64,000 nt of DNA from Bettongia penicillata ogilbyi (taxonomy: Eukaryota > Chordata > Mammalia > Diprotodontia > Potoroidae). The DNA is taken from positions 2,944,501-3,008,500 of the forward strand of contig JAJHZJ010000694.1 of the NCBI GenBank assembly GCA_023548195.1. The letters run 5' to 3'. Position 1 is the first letter of the stretch; each line of letters opens with the position of its first letter. A program made the position numbers and the translations under genes. Shown here one piece after another: positions 21,250-32,765 of the stretch. Below the pieces are notes generated by a model. It worked only from the letters and a program-made list of their open reading frames with translations, ran no database searches and had not been told where the DNA came from.

Positions 21250-22350
21250 ATGCCCAGAAAAAGGAAGCAAAATAAGACCATAGAAAGCTACTTTGATGGG
21301 ATACAGATGTTCCCACCTTTCAATTCTGATGACGAGGAACTATTCTTACCATCAGGGAAAGACGTGGAGGTCGGGGCCTCTGTATCCCAGACATCCCAGG
21401 AGGATGTCCGGTGGGCTCAGGACATGGAAGAGCTCAAAAAGGATTTTGAAAATCAAGTTAGACAGGTGGAGGAAAAACTGGCAAGAGAAATGAGAGAGAT
21501 GCAAGAAAAGCATGAAAAACGGTCAATACTTTGGTAAAGGAGACCCAAAAAAATGCTGAAGAAAATAACACCTTGAAAAATAGGCTCACTCAATTGGCAA
21601 AAGAGGTCCAAAAAGCCAATGAGGAGAAGAATGCTTTCAAAAGCAGAATTAGCCAAATGGAAAAAGAGGTTCAAAAGCTCACTGAAGAGAATAGTTCTCT
21701 CAAAATTAGAATGGAACAGATAGAGTCTAATGACTTTCTGAGAAACCAAGAAATCACCAAACAAAACCAAAAGAATGAAAAAATGGAAGAGAATGTGAAA
21801 TATCTCATGGGAAAAACAACTGACCTGGAAAATAGATCCAGGAGAGACAATTTAAAAATTATGGGACTACCTGAAAGTCATGATCAAAAAAAGAGCCTAG
21901 ACATCATCTTCCATGAAATTATCAAGGAAAACTGCCCTGACATTCTACAACCAGAGGGCAAAATAAGTATTGAAAGAATCCATCGATCACCCCCTGAAAG
22001 AGATCCAAAAAAGAGAAACTCCTAGGAACATTGTGGCCAAATTCCAGAACTCCCAGCTCAAGGAGAAAATCTTGCAAGCAGCTAGAAAGAAACAATTCCA
22101 GTATTGTGGAAATAAAATCAGGGTAACTCAAGATCTAACAGCTTCTACATTAAGGGATCGAAGGGCGTGGAATAGGATATTCCAGAAGTCAAAGGAACTA
22201 GGACTCAAACCAAGAAACACCTACCCAGCTAAACTGAGTATAATACTTCAGGGGAAAATATGGTCTTTCAATGAAACAGAGGACTTTCAAGCATTCTGGA
22301 TGAAAAGACCAGAGCTGAAAAGAAAATTTGACTTTCAAACACAAGAATGA
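21250..22350 (+). pseudogene. L1-type ORF1 protein of the half-L1, two compensating frameshifts
   Basis: The start ATG (21250) encodes MPRKRKQNKTIESYF. A long Glu/Lys/Gln-rich coiled coil follows (about 21420-21800), then the RRM-type block LENRSRRDNLKIMGLPE (about 21826-21876), and the C-terminal domain with RIHRSPPERDP, AKFQNSQLKEKILQAARKK and QGKIWSF. The frame stops at FDFQTQE, 22348-22350. One base is missing near 21514-21520 (A-run before ACGGTC) and one is extra in the A-run near 22006-22011. Outside these two slips I saw no internal stop, so the copy is young. L1 ORF1p is a trimeric RNA-binding chaperone; that is family knowledge. Confidence 0.88.
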
Positions 22351-22482
22351 GAAGAAGCATGAAAAAGTAAACAGCAAAGAGAAGTCATAAGGGACTTACC
22401 AAAAGTGAACTGTTTACATTCCTACATGGAAAGACAATATTTGTAATTCTTAAAACTTTTCAGTATCTGGGTAGTTGGTGGG

Positions 22483-22566
22483 ACCACACACACATACACA
22501 CGCACGCACACACACACATGTACACACGTGCACGCACACACACATACACACATGCATGCACATACA
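22483..22566. repeat. (CA)n-type microsatellite in half-L1 3' UTR
   Basis: An interrupted ACAC/GCAC tract of about 80 bp. Confidence 0.9.
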
Positions 22567-23417
22567 GAGACAGAGAGCACAGAGTGAATTGAATAGGATG
22601 GGACCATATCTTAAAAGAAATTAAGGTAAATGGTGAGAGAGAAATGTAGTGGGAGGAAAGAGGGTGAAATGGAATGGGGTAAATTATGTCTCATTCAAGA
22701 GGCAAGCAGGAGACTTTTTAGTGGAGGGAAAAAGAGGAGAGCTGAGAAAAAGCAAGAAGTTTACCCTCATCACATTTGACTAAAGGAAGGAATAAAATGC
22801 ACACTCATTTTGGTATGAAAACCTATCTTACAGTACAGGAAAGTGGGGAGGAGATAAGCAAGGTGGGGGGGATGATGGAAGGGAGGGTAATGGGAGGAGG
22901 GAGCAATTTGAAGTCAACACTCAGGGAGGGACAGGATCAAAAGACAGAATAGAAACAATGGGGGGCAGGATAGGATGGAGGGAAATACAGTTAGTCTTAC
23001 ACAACATGACTATTATCGAAATCATTTGCAAAACTACACAGATAGGGCCTATATTGAATTGCCTGCCTTCCCAAAGGGAATGGTTGGGGAGGGAGGGATG
23101 GGGAGAATTTGGAACTCAGAGTTTTAGGAACAACTGTTTACTATTGTTCTTGCTACTAGGAAATAAGAAATACAGTCAATGGGAAATAGAAAGTCATCTG
23201 GCCCTACAGGACAAAAGAGAAGATGGGGACAAGAGAAGGGAGGGATGACAGAAGAGAGGGCAGATTGGAGATAGGGAAAATTAGATTGCTTGGGGTATTG
23301 GGGTGGGGGGAGGGGATAAAAGGGGAGAAAATTTGGAACCCAAAATTTTGTGAAAATGAATGTAAAAAGTTAAATAAATTTATATTAAAAAAAATAAAAA
23401 TAAAAAAAAATTAACAG

Positions 23418-23780
23418 TGTCCTCAAAGACCTTCCATTCTGTTAGGGGAAATGACATGACCAGGAGGGAAAAACAGACAAAATAAGTAATAAGAAGATAG
23501 ATACAAAGTGAGGGGTAGAATAAGCAATCTGGAGGATCAGTCTAGACTTTCTGTAGGATGTAGTGCTAGATTTGAGCTTAGAAGGAAGCTAGGAATTCCA
23601 GTAGGTGGAAGTGAGGAAAGAATACATTCCAGGTATAGGAGACAGTTTTCAGAAAGGCACAGACAAGAGATGGACAGCTTGACAATATGTAAATAATGTA
23701 AAAAGTGTGAAAGAGTAATGTTCAATAAGCCTGGAATGGCCTATGAACACCAAATGGTGAAGGACTCCTTCAGTGGAGGA
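23418..23780 (-). mobile_element. L2 LINE, antisense, part 2
   Basis: This is the continuation of 20430-20508 after the half-L1: 'GTGTCCTCAAAGACCTTCCA', 'TTTGAGCTTAGAAGGAAGCT' and 'GAATACATTCCAGG'. The break matches the target-site duplication exactly. Confidence 0.65.
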
Positions 23781-23789
23781 GCTTGTTAT

Positions 23790-24300
23790 ATTTTTGTCCC
23801 TATTAAATGCCTGATATGTGCTAGGCTCTGTGCTAAGTGCCAAGGGTATAAAACAAGGCAAAAAGAGGTTTTTGCTTTAAAAAAATTCACAATATAATGA
23901 GTGAGACAACATTCAGCAAGACATATGCAGGAGGTAATCTCAGAAGGAAGGCACCAGGATTTAGGACTGGCAAAGGCTTCTTGTTGAAAGGCTTTAGTTG
24001 AGTCTTGAAGAAAGCCAGGAAAACCAGGAGGCAGAAATGAGGAGGGAGAAAGTTCCAAGAAGAAGCCTAAATGGGAGAATGACATACTCAATTTTGGGTG
24101 AATTATAGCTCGGACACCAGAAAGACTGACTGCAATTAGGAGACTATTACAATAGTGTAGGGAAGTGGATAGTAGGGGGATGATAAAATCAACAAGACTT
24201 GGCAACAAGGTAGGCATGAGAGATGAGGAAGGGAAAAGGCAAAAAGTTCTGAGGTCAAGGACTGAGGGGACTAGAAGGATCTAGTCAACATAAGTGAGGC
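23790..24300 (-). mobile_element. L2 LINE, antisense, second copy
   Basis: A new L2 3' end starts at 'ATTAAATGCCTGATATGTGC' and 'TAGGCTCTGTGCTAAGTGCC'. It continues through 'GTCTTGAAGAAAGCCAGG', 'GGAGACTATTACAATAGTG' and 'CAAGACTTGGCAACAAGG'. Confidence 0.65.
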
Positions 24301-24925
24301 GGACCATGATGTAAACCTATACTTTTAGGCCGGCCACAAGGAGAGAACTACAAACTGAAATTCTGTTTCTTTAAATCTGGAGTATGTAGGTTTAATTTAA
24401 GTAGACTCCTTGTTGCTTTACAATCTGGTGAAGAAGGGGGATATCTGCTGCAGTTTAGTAACACAAGACTTCATGTTATAGTCATTGAGATCAAAATATA
24501 AATTCAGGTTTCCTCATGCCCTACTGCTTTCTTATGCTACTCCGCCTCTTCAGGGTGTGCCCATAAATACACCCATTGTCTAAGGCGGGGGTGAGCAGCC
24601 TGTGGCATGGGTGCCACAGGAAAGGACCTGGGGCAATTGCTGGTGGTGTTTTGCCCTTCTCTATTGTATACGCCTCTTTCTTTTCTCTGTCCCTCTTCTC
24701 TCCCCCTTTTCTGCTTCTTTTCTTGCTATTTTATTCCATTTACTATTTCCCTTTTTCTTCCTTTTCCCCTTTCATGTCAGAGGCTTGTCACTGGCTTACT
24801 CAGGCACTGTTTATTTAGCCTCACTGAGGGATCAGAGAGGTTCATATCTATGGCTAGAAGAGTTCTTGATGATTTTCTAATCAATCTCCTTGTTTCTGTT
24901 GTTGAGGGAAGTCGTGTTGAGGTCC
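24301..24925. other. No firm element; pyrimidine-rich stretch
   Basis: The stretch at 24655-24775 is strongly C/T-rich. A short hAT-like string ('GCCTGTGGCATGGGTGCCAC') at about 24598 is too short to call. Confidence 0.3.
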
Positions 24926-24929
24926 CATA

Positions 24930-25012
24930 AGGTCAAGTGACTTCACTGGAAATCACACAGCTAATAAGTACACACCCAGGTTTGAAACTCTGGTACCTTG
25001 ACCCCACCAAGC
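24930..25012 (-). mobile_element. MIR SINE remnant, antisense
   Basis: 'TCAAGTGACTTCACTGG', 'AATCACACAGCTAATAAGTA' and 'GGTTTGAAACTCTGG' form the antisense MIR core. Confidence 0.55.
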
Positions 25013-25704
25013 TGACCTTTTGATTAAAAGCGTCTTGATTTTCCTATGATTCTTAGATTAAAAACTTAAGCCTTAAAGTTGGTAACTTAAACAAGTTAAG
25101 TTATTCATCTAAGACATGTTAATGATGAAAGCATTTGAGACAAGTCATGACTGAATTTGAATTGCTTTACATGCTGGCCTGGTTTGCTGGATGCAAGGTT
25201 TACTCTGACTGCATTTGGCATGACTTAACATGCACAGTGCTCACACTACATTACAATTACAGATGTTCATGGCTTTTCTAGCAAAACCGAAGCCAATTGC
25301 ATGACTTGCATTTGTTGATCGCCTGGAATCTATGGAGTGTCCTTGAAAACCAGCATTGGGAAGTATTCCAATTCAGAATTTAGATCGTGCTCTTCACCTC
25401 CTTACCCATCAACACATTCAGGTATTCCTTTTTTATACATTGTGAAACAAAGATTAGATGACTGTTACCTTCTTCACATACTCAGGCTAAACATTTCTTG
25501 TGTTGTGCTCAACTGGATCTTTTTGGTGAACATGTTTAGGGAACACAGTGCCTAGAATGACTACTAACTTGGACATTAAACTTTACAAAGGAACAATCAA
25601 CTTAGGAAACTTCAGCTTCTAGGATTAGTTAGTGAAAAAAAATCAAAGCAAAAAATCATTTGAGATCTTCAGATGGACTCTCAGAAAGCAAATGTAAAAG
25701 CATC

Positions 25705-26165
25705 TGTGTGGGATGGCTCAGATCCCTACTTAATTAATTACTCAGAGGCCTCTCAAAGTGATGACAGAAAGTTTATTTATTCAATTCTCGAGAAGCGGGG
25801 CAGTTCCTGTACCAGTTCACCTGGAGCAGGAAAAGCCAAAGACAAAGGAGAAGCAATGATACATATAGACTCTAACTCAAGTCCCTCCCCACCTATGACC
25901 ATTATCTTCATTAGCTGAGAATATGATCTTAAACATTCTTAAACATGATCTTAAACAAAATGTAGCCAATCCTTTCTGAAATGAAGACATCAAAGAATTA
26001 TGTAAGTTTTATCCAATCATTGAGACCCTAATGTACTGCAGTTTTATATCCTTATATGGAATTATTCCACTCTAAAAATGTTGTAACCTTGAGCCTCTCG
26101 GTCTTACCTCACCCCTGGGAGAAGAATTACAATCTGAGAAGTCTTCACTAAACCTATTCCACTCA
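25705..26165 (-). mobile_element. Candidate solo LTR of an endogenous retrovirus
   Basis: The segment starts TGTGTGGG and ends CTCA on the + strand, and is flanked by CATC at 25701-25704 and 26166-26169, a possible 4-bp target-site duplication. On the minus strand an AATAAA lies about 65 bases from one end, as expected for R-U5. No internal retroviral genes are nearby. Length about 460 bp. TG/CA ends with a 4-bp match can arise by chance. Confidence 0.35.
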
Positions 26166-26377
26166 CATCCAACTAGACATCCTTCCTTGGATCTATCTTC
26201 GGATTTTATTTCTTTTTGTTTGCTTATTAAAATTTCTAATATTTCTTCTCATAGATTGAAAACCTTTTTCAGCAGATGGAATCAATTGACCATATGACCA
26301 TAAAGCTAGAGATATGTCACCCTCATGGGGTACAGAGGTCATACCCCAAGGTACTGTCCTCTTTGTCATGCGCATAT

Positions 26378-26986
26378 GCACACACCTACACCCCCACACT
26401 CACACCCCCACATACCCACACACACCCACACACACCCACACACACACATACACACACACAGCCACCCTCACACCCACACACAGCCACCCACACACCCGCA
26501 CCCCCATACCCACACCCCCACATACCCACACCCACACACTTATACCCCCACATACCCACACACACACACATAGCCACCCACACACACACACATACATACA
26601 CACACACAGCCACCCACACACATCCACACACAGCCACCCACACACACACCCCCACACCCCCACACTTACACCCCCATATACCCACACCCACACACATACA
26701 CACACACCCCACAAACACACCCACATATACACATACACATGCACACACATACACACATACCCACACACACACACATACACACACATGCACATACACACAT
26801 ATACGCACACATACACACACATACACACACCCCCCACAAACACACCCACATATACACATACACATACACACACATACACACACACATACACACACATGCA
26901 CACATACACACATGCACATACACACTCACATACACACACATACACACATACACACGTACACACACATACACACACATACACACACT
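26378..26986. repeat. 610-bp CA-rich variable simple repeat
   Basis: C/A-only units (ACAC, ACACCC, CATAC, CCACAC) with very few G. The last third holds a higher-order duplication of about 125 bp: CACAAACACACCCACATATA occurs at about 26710 and again at about 26835. Long frames on both strands (poly-His/Thr, poly-Cys/Val) are by-products. Confidence 0.97.
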
Positions 26987-26989
26987 TAT

Positions 26990-27595
26990 GCAGTGTACTC
27001 TTTAGGGTTCTGCATATTTACAGTCATTTGCCAAAGGTTATCCAATGTGAGTTATTTCACTACCAAAAGTAGAGCTAGTTTCTCCTTCACTGATAGAATT
27101 GGCCTTATTACCTAATTGATCTTTAAAGAACCCTGAAGGGGGAGCCAAGGGAAAGCTGTGAGACATAGGTAGGTGGTTATATAGTTTCCCAAAGGCCAGA
27201 ATCCGAGTTAAAAATGGGGTCTGCCCTGAGTTGTATTTTATTAGAACTCATAATGTTGAGTTTCTTGTTTCTTTTTTAGGCCAAGTAGAATTAAACCCCT
27301 GCTCCTCACTTGCTCTTTTACCACTGGCCATCCTTTTTTTGTGTCATTCAAATATACTCCTTAAGCAACAGAGGTCAAACAGGAGACTCCAGGGTCCAAA
27401 AACTGATTAATCACTCTACCGCGGCCTGGTCGTTGAGGATGACTAATTAGTTGATAGCATTACTACACAGGCATAACCATGGAGTGAAAGAGTATCAGCC
27501 CTCTGGGCAAAGAAACCCAAAAGATTATGGTGGAATTGAACTTAAAAACTGGAAAATACTCTAGCATAAATATGTGGCACTTAACTTTCTAAATT
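26990..27595. other. No recognised element
   Basis: Unique sequence; no exon seen. Confidence 0.3.
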
Positions 27596-27599
27596 TGAA

Positions 27600-27800
27600 A
27601 CTCAGATGTGTGAATAAGGTTGGGCCATGCTTATCCACTCTGGCCTTGGTTTCCTTATCTGTAAAATAAGGGGGTTGGCTTTTACTCTACCAACATGACA
27701 ACATGAATACTCAAATGAGGGATATTCAGATGATGAACATTCAAATAAGGAATTGAATTGGATGATTGCTAAATTCTAGTTCTAGAACATATGAACCTAT
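27600..27800 (+). mobile_element. MIR SINE
   Basis: 'CTTGGTTTCCTTATCTGTAA', 'AATAAGGGGGTTGGC' and, after about 70 bases of ATGA/TTCA-rich insert, 'TAAATTCTAGTTCTAGAA'. Confidence 0.5.
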
Positions 27801-27999
27801 GACCGTGAAAAGTCTTAGTCTAGCCATCCTCCTACTATCAAACAATGATCTTTTTTGGGGGCAGAGGGAGAGCAGTAATTGGCTTTTTTGTCTGTTCATT
27901 TAATTTAGATAGGTATTTAGTCCCTCCCTAGTGTGAAGATCACCCTGTGTGAAAAATCTCTTCCCTGATGAACATCAGTTGCCCAGCTTGGAGGATCAT

Positions 28000-28175
28000 A
28001 GCTCTAGAGCTCAGAGGAATCTTAGGGGTCATAGTCTAGGTCTCTCATTTTACAGATAGGGAAATTGGGGCCCAAGGAGGTTAAGTGACATGCCCAGTGT
28101 TTCATAGATGGTAAGAGGCAGAGCCAAGACTGAAATTCAGCTCTTTGTCTCCATGTCCATCATGCCACTCAGATT
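28000..28175 (-). mobile_element. MIR-type SINE, antisense
   Basis: 'CATTTTACAGATAGGGAAAT', 'GGGGCCCAAGGAGGTTAAGT', 'GACATGCCCAG' and 'ATGGTAAGAGGCAGAGCC'. A second antisense SINE remnant follows at 28205-28312 ('TTCCTGACTATGAATCTGG'). Confidence 0.65.
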
Positions 28176-28312
28176 TACCATCTTAGAAAAATTTCTTGGG
28201 GGCCAGGAGAGGTTAAGAGACTTTCCCATCATCACACAGATCCTATGTGTGGCTCTGAGCCTGTCTTCCTGACTATGAATCTGGTTCTCCATCCACTGTA
28301 TCATGATACTGC

Positions 28313-29675
28313 CTTTCCCTGCACTTCAAACATTTCTATTCCAGCCATGAAATATCTGGAATGGAAAACCCTTAAACAATTCCTTACAGAAATCTTTGTT
28401 AGTCCATTACCTTTATGGCTATTTAAAATTTGGTTGGTTCAAGAACATTAAGTTGACTTTATCCCCCAGTTGGTTCAGTTATGAAACCCATCAAGCCCTG
28501 ACCTAAATACAGAAAACGGGCCTTATACTCCACAAGAGGCAGAGATTAGGGACTTAGAATAGCTACACACTTAAGTGAGCATCCATTTTAATACATTTTT
28601 AATTAATGCTTTTGCCGTGGTCCTGTGTTTAAATAAATTCACTTTAGCTTGGGAGTTGTTTATAGACCTACAGATGAGGATTACTGTAAAAGCAGAAAAA
28701 CATGCACATTTCTAAGCCAGCTTGCTTCAAAATAGCTTAACAGATTTAATTCATACTTTACTAAAACATTTAGCTTTTGTACAAGTGAAGTACCTGTGCA
28801 ATCATTTCTAATTTTCTTTTCCTAGGGGAGGGGATTATATGAGATTTAAAGTTATACTTCAGGTGGAAGAAAACAATTTACATTTATATAGCACTGTGTT
28901 AGTCTGCAAAACCTCATTTTTGAACCCTTTTACACTCATAAATTTGTAGAGAACAGGCTATTTCAAGCTATCTGGGGTAAATGTACCCCCTTATCCTAAC
29001 TGTACCAGTTCCCTTTTTTGGAATGTTCTATGGTGAAAATGTCCCACACTGTTCCAATCCGCAAACAATTTTATTCATTTGCCGTCTCTGCCAGTGTCAT
29101 CAGAGACAGGAAATCATCCAGATATATTTACTGGAGACCCCTGCCCCCCACCATCTCCCATAAAACCCCTGACTTTTCCCTACATTACTGAGTTGCCTTG
29201 ATATGCAGAATGTTAGTGTGCTATTAGGTCTATGTATCTCCTTACCTAGGAAGAGTAATGAAGAATTTGTTATAATTTGGTACGCCAAGTCCTCTCAGGG
29301 GACTGTTGTGGAGTCCCTTCCTCCTTCTGCCATGGCTTAAAGATCCACAGTCCCTGGCAATATTCCTAGTGGTTCCTATTTCCTCCTACCCAATCTCTTT
29401 CCCTTCCTTTTCTGAGCATGCTTCAGAAGTGCTGGTCTCTGCCTTAGTTTAGGGGTAGATATGGCCCTAGTTGTGTCTTTTCCTTGTTATCCCTTCCTCC
29501 TTCTTTGTGTTCCCTTTCTCCAAAGGGTCCTCCTCAAATATTCACCAGTATTAATTAAAGCATAGATAATCCAGTATTTTGCATCTAGCATTACTGACTG
29601 CTCTAATTTTTCTATAGAGTCTAAGTTAAGTCGTAGGGTGGTTGCAGTGTACTAGGATAAGCACTAAATGGGCAG
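28313..29675. other. Mostly unique; candidate conserved non-coding block at 28560-28830
   Basis: No exon was recognised. The sub-segment at about 28560-28830 is AT-rich and repeat-free, with TAATTA-type homeodomain-like cores and runs such as 'CAATCATTTCTAATTTTC'. This is why it is flagged, but conservation cannot be tested here. Confidence 0.25.
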
Positions 29676-29679
29676 TACA

Positions 29680-29990
29680 GAAAAGCAGAAAGAGCTTTGA
29701 TTGAAGTCAGAAGATCAACACTGGAGACCTGTCTCTGATGTTTACTACCTGGGTAGTCATAGGCTCTTAACTTTCTGGTTTCCTAATCAGTAAAGAAAGG
29801 AGCTGGGCCAGATGGTCTCTGAGGTCCCTTGTAACATACATTAGTTAGTCTGACGCTTAAAGCAAACTTGTCAGTAAATAGAGTGAATGTTGTTATCACC
29901 ATTTTACAAATAAGAAAACAGAATTGGAGAAAATTAACTGCCTGATGTATCACAGCTACTAAGGGACAGAGCCACCTAGAATACCTAATT
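29680..29990 (+). mobile_element. MIR SINE (sense, 29680-29835) and MIR remnant (antisense, 29880-29985)
   Basis: The sense copy shows 'TACCTGGGTAGTCATAGGC' and 'GGGCCAGATGGTCTCTGAGG'. The antisense one shows 'CACCATTTTACAAATAAGAA'. Confidence 0.55.
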
Positions 29991-30087
29991 AAAACAGTAC
30001 AGACATTTTGTCTTTTATTTCAGATGGAAAATTATTGGCTGCATGATTGCAAGCAGAGATGGTTTGTAATCTGCTCCAGGGAGGGAA

Positions 30088-30320
30088 GGAAATAGTGCCT
30101 ACTACATGCCAAGCACTATGCTAAGCATGTTACAAATATTCTCATTTGATCTTACAACAACCCCGCAGGTGGGTGCTGTTATTATCCCCATTTTACAACT
30201 GAGGCAAACAGAGGTTAAGTAACTGGACCAGGGTCACCCAGTGAGCAAGTATCTAAAGTCAAATTTGAACTCAGGACTTTCTGACTCCAGACTATTCACT
30301 CTATTCACCTACATGCCTAG
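30088..30320 (-). mobile_element. MAR1/CORE-type SINE, antisense
   Basis: 'GCACTATGCTAAGCATG', 'TTATTATCCCCATTTTACAA', 'CTGAGGCAAACAGAGGTTAA' and 'TTGAACTCAGGACTTTCTG' are well preserved. Confidence 0.75.
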
Positions 30321-31950
30321 TAAAGGGAGTACCTCTTTGTTTCTAAAAAGGATCTTTTAAGATGTTATCAATGTCAACTTAAATTTTTTACTAACTATTT
30401 ATAGATAACTTGCTTCTTTTTCCTCTCTATGGACAAATAGTCATTATTCATGGAGTGAAAGAAACAGGACACACATAAAATTTTTATTTATAACTATGTT
30501 GCTTTAAGAAGAAAACAAACTAAAAAATGATTGTAGAAGAACAAAAGTTGGCATGTGAATTAAAACCCTCAGGTCAATAAATTTTCCTTGAACCAGAATA
30601 AACTCTATTTATACAGAGAACTGAAAACACAAATAGTAGTCTTGTTTTTTTGGTGAATGTGTTTTTTAGGATTACAGATACTATTCCTTCCCATTATACT
30701 GAAAAATCGACTGGAAAATGCAAACTCTATAGATCTAACCTAATTCAATATTGGTTCCAAAAACAATGAAACTTGTAATTCTCAAGACATAAGCTACACC
30801 TTGTGACAACAGAAAGTAAGTCAACTGCAAACAAGGATCAGGAGTAACTTTAGGGCAACTCTTTCCATTTGTCATGAAGTGCATTCTTTAGTAATTGAAG
30901 ATAATCCTTTGTCGTCATCTTGGGCATCTAGGTTATAAAAATACATGTGCTGCTTTGAAAGAATGGTTCTGCTCCACTGATGTCACGTGAAGGTCAGATT
31001 ATGGAAAACTGGCATCGTTTCCATTAGAAATGAAGTCCAGTCTTATTTTATATTGGTATAAGGAATACAGAATATCACTTTATAGTGTCCAACTTAAAGT
31101 GAAAATTAGACACATGTTTTTAGTTTCTAGTAATTAGAGATCACTTACCATGCATATTAGAAAAACATTCAAGGGAAAAGTAAGAGAGAATTTATAGTGA
31201 TAACCCTCTTATAAGTAGCTTTGTTGAGATCATTAGTGGTCATAATTATTTGGAATGTCCCTTATTTTAAAAGCTTTTTCTGGATGTTTATTGTCCATTG
31301 TTTTGATTTAAAATAGAATGACTCATGATCCAAAAGACAGTGCCAGTGACTTTGTGGAGGAAGGTATTAGGACTGGCCAATTGAAGGCTAGTGTAATGTT
31401 GAACTAGGTGAAACTAAATGGAAAGAGATAAGAGGATTAAACTATATAAATTTAAGAGAGAAGTATTTTGTCATATGGAAGCCAGAGTAATAGGTGCTTG
31501 TCATAGTACATCTGAAGGACGGACACATACACAAAAAACGTAGCATAAAATGCTGCCTTGCACACCTTCTTTCAGTGGCACCTGTTTCTAAGACTCATCT
31601 CCCAAGTTTCCATAGACAGCACCTCACTGCTGCTAAATCGTTGCCCTTCTCCATACGCTCCTCATCTTGCAACTTCTGAAAGGCCTGAACCGATGCATGA
31701 TGGGATCAGTAAAAATTTTCCTCAAGTTACTATGTGCAGCTGGACCCAGACCACATTTTACATGTCAAGGTGGAAAGATATTCAATATGGACTCAATATC
31801 TTGCTATATGTCTATTATTTGAGTTCCAGCCTTGCTGGGTTTGGGGAAACTTATCATTAGAGGACATAATGTATTATTAAAGTATATCATAATTTATTAC
31901 TTAAATGGATGAATCTGTGGTCCATCTCATTAAGGTGGGTTCTCCATCCT
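30321..31950. other. Unique sequence, 1.6 kb
   Basis: No recognised repeat, exon or RNA gene. The frames at 31494-31860 have no family features or splice context. Confidence 0.35.
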
Positions 31951-31994
31951 TGAGTAAAGTCAACAAGCATTTATTCAGAGGTAATTATGTACCA

Positions 31995-32218
31995 GAGGCA
32001 GCTAGATGGCTCAGTGGATAGAGTGCTGGGCTGGGAGTCAGGAAGACCTGAGTTTAAATTTGGCCTCACACTAGCTGTGTGACCCTGGGCAAGTCCCTTA
32101 ACTTCTGTTTGCCTAATCTACTGGCGAAGAGAATGACAAGTCACTCCAGTATCTTTGCCAGGAAACCTCATACAGGATCATGAAGAGTCAGGCACAGCTG
32201 AGTGACTGAACATCAACA
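31995..32218 (+). mobile_element. Marsupial CORE-SINE with 12-bp target-site duplication
   Basis: The head is 'GAGGCAGCTAGATGGCTCAG', with 'CTGTGTGACCCTGGGCAAG' and 'TCTTTGCCAGGAAACC' further on and a tail ending in CAACA. AATTATGTACCA occurs at 31983-31994 and 32219-32230, a perfect 12-bp duplication inside L2. Confidence 0.92.
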
Positions 32219-32288
32219 AATTATGTACCAAGACACTATGCTAAGTGCTAGAAATACAAATATAGGTAAAATAACAAGACAGTCTATA

Positions 32289-32474
32289 CAAGAAGTGGGG
32301 AACCTATGGCCTTCTAGGTCCTTGAGTACAGCCTTTTGCCCAAGTCTAAGTTTTACAGAGCAAATTCTTTTATTAAGGGGATTTGTTCTGTGAAGTTTGG
32401 ATTCAGTCAAAGGGCCACGCTTGAGGACCTAGAGGGCCACATATGGCCTCATAGCTGATGGTTCCCAACACCTG
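32289..32474. mobile_element. Palindromic hAT-type MITE, copy 1
   Basis: The left arm 'GTGGGGAACCTATGGCC', 'TTCTAGGTCCTTGAG' and the right arm 'GAGGACCTAGAGGGCCAC', 'GGTTCCCAACACCTG' are inverted repeats. A shorter internal palindrome (AAATTC...GATTTGTTCTG) lies in the middle. It splits the L2 copy. The same family occurs at 38693-38848. Confidence 0.75.
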
Positions 32475-32506
32475 ATTGCCTTCAAGGAATATATCTTCTA
32501 ATGGGG

Positions 32507-32765
32507 TGGTACTTAGTACAATGGGCCTGAAGTCAAGAAGACCTGAGTCCAAGTCTCACATCAGATATTTCCTAGCTTCATGACTCTGGGCAAGTCACTT
32601 AACACCTGCTTTGACTCTGTACCTCATCTGTAAAATGAAGATGCTGATAACATCTACCTCTCTGGGCTGTGGTGAGAATCAGATGAGATAGTAATTGCAA
32701 AGTTCTGAGCACCTTATCTGGCACATAGCGGGGCCCATATACACGTTAGCAGGTGATGTTGTTGT
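32507..32765 (+). mobile_element. Marsupial CORE-SINE with target-site duplication
   Basis: 'GTCAAGAAGACCTGAGTCC', 'CTCTGGGCAAGTCACTTAAC', 'ACCTCATCTGTAAAATGAAG' and 'GGCACATAGCGGGGCCC'. TAATGGGG occurs at 32499-32506 and 32766-32773, the L2 target. Confidence 0.8.

Larger units (their letters stand above)
20509..23417 (+). mobile_element. Half-L1 (HAL1-like) retrotransposon, full length, ORF1 only
   Basis: The element is bounded by a 14-bp perfect target-site duplication (seven A then TTAACAG) at 20509-20522 and 23404-23417. It has an L1-type GC-rich 5' UTR from 20523, one ORF1 region (21250-22350), and then about 1 kb of 3' UTR ending in an A-rich tail. ORF2 (endonuclease and reverse transcriptase) is entirely absent and there is no deletion scar. 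HAL1 elements are L1 derivatives that carry only ORF1 and need L1 ORF2 protein in trans; that role is family knowledge. The 3' UTR holds a CA tract, a GA-rich stretch and an L1-type terminus ('CACAACATGACTATTATCG'). Confidence 0.85.

Noticed and set aside
24590..24640. Third hAT MITE starting at GGGGGTGAGCAGCC
   Set aside because: Only about 30 bases resemble hAT ends and no inverted partner was found.
26276..27115. Long frames (up to 279 codons) on both strands with poly-His/Thr or poly-Cys/Val
   Set aside because: They are translations of a CA/TG simple repeat, where stop codons are rare by composition.
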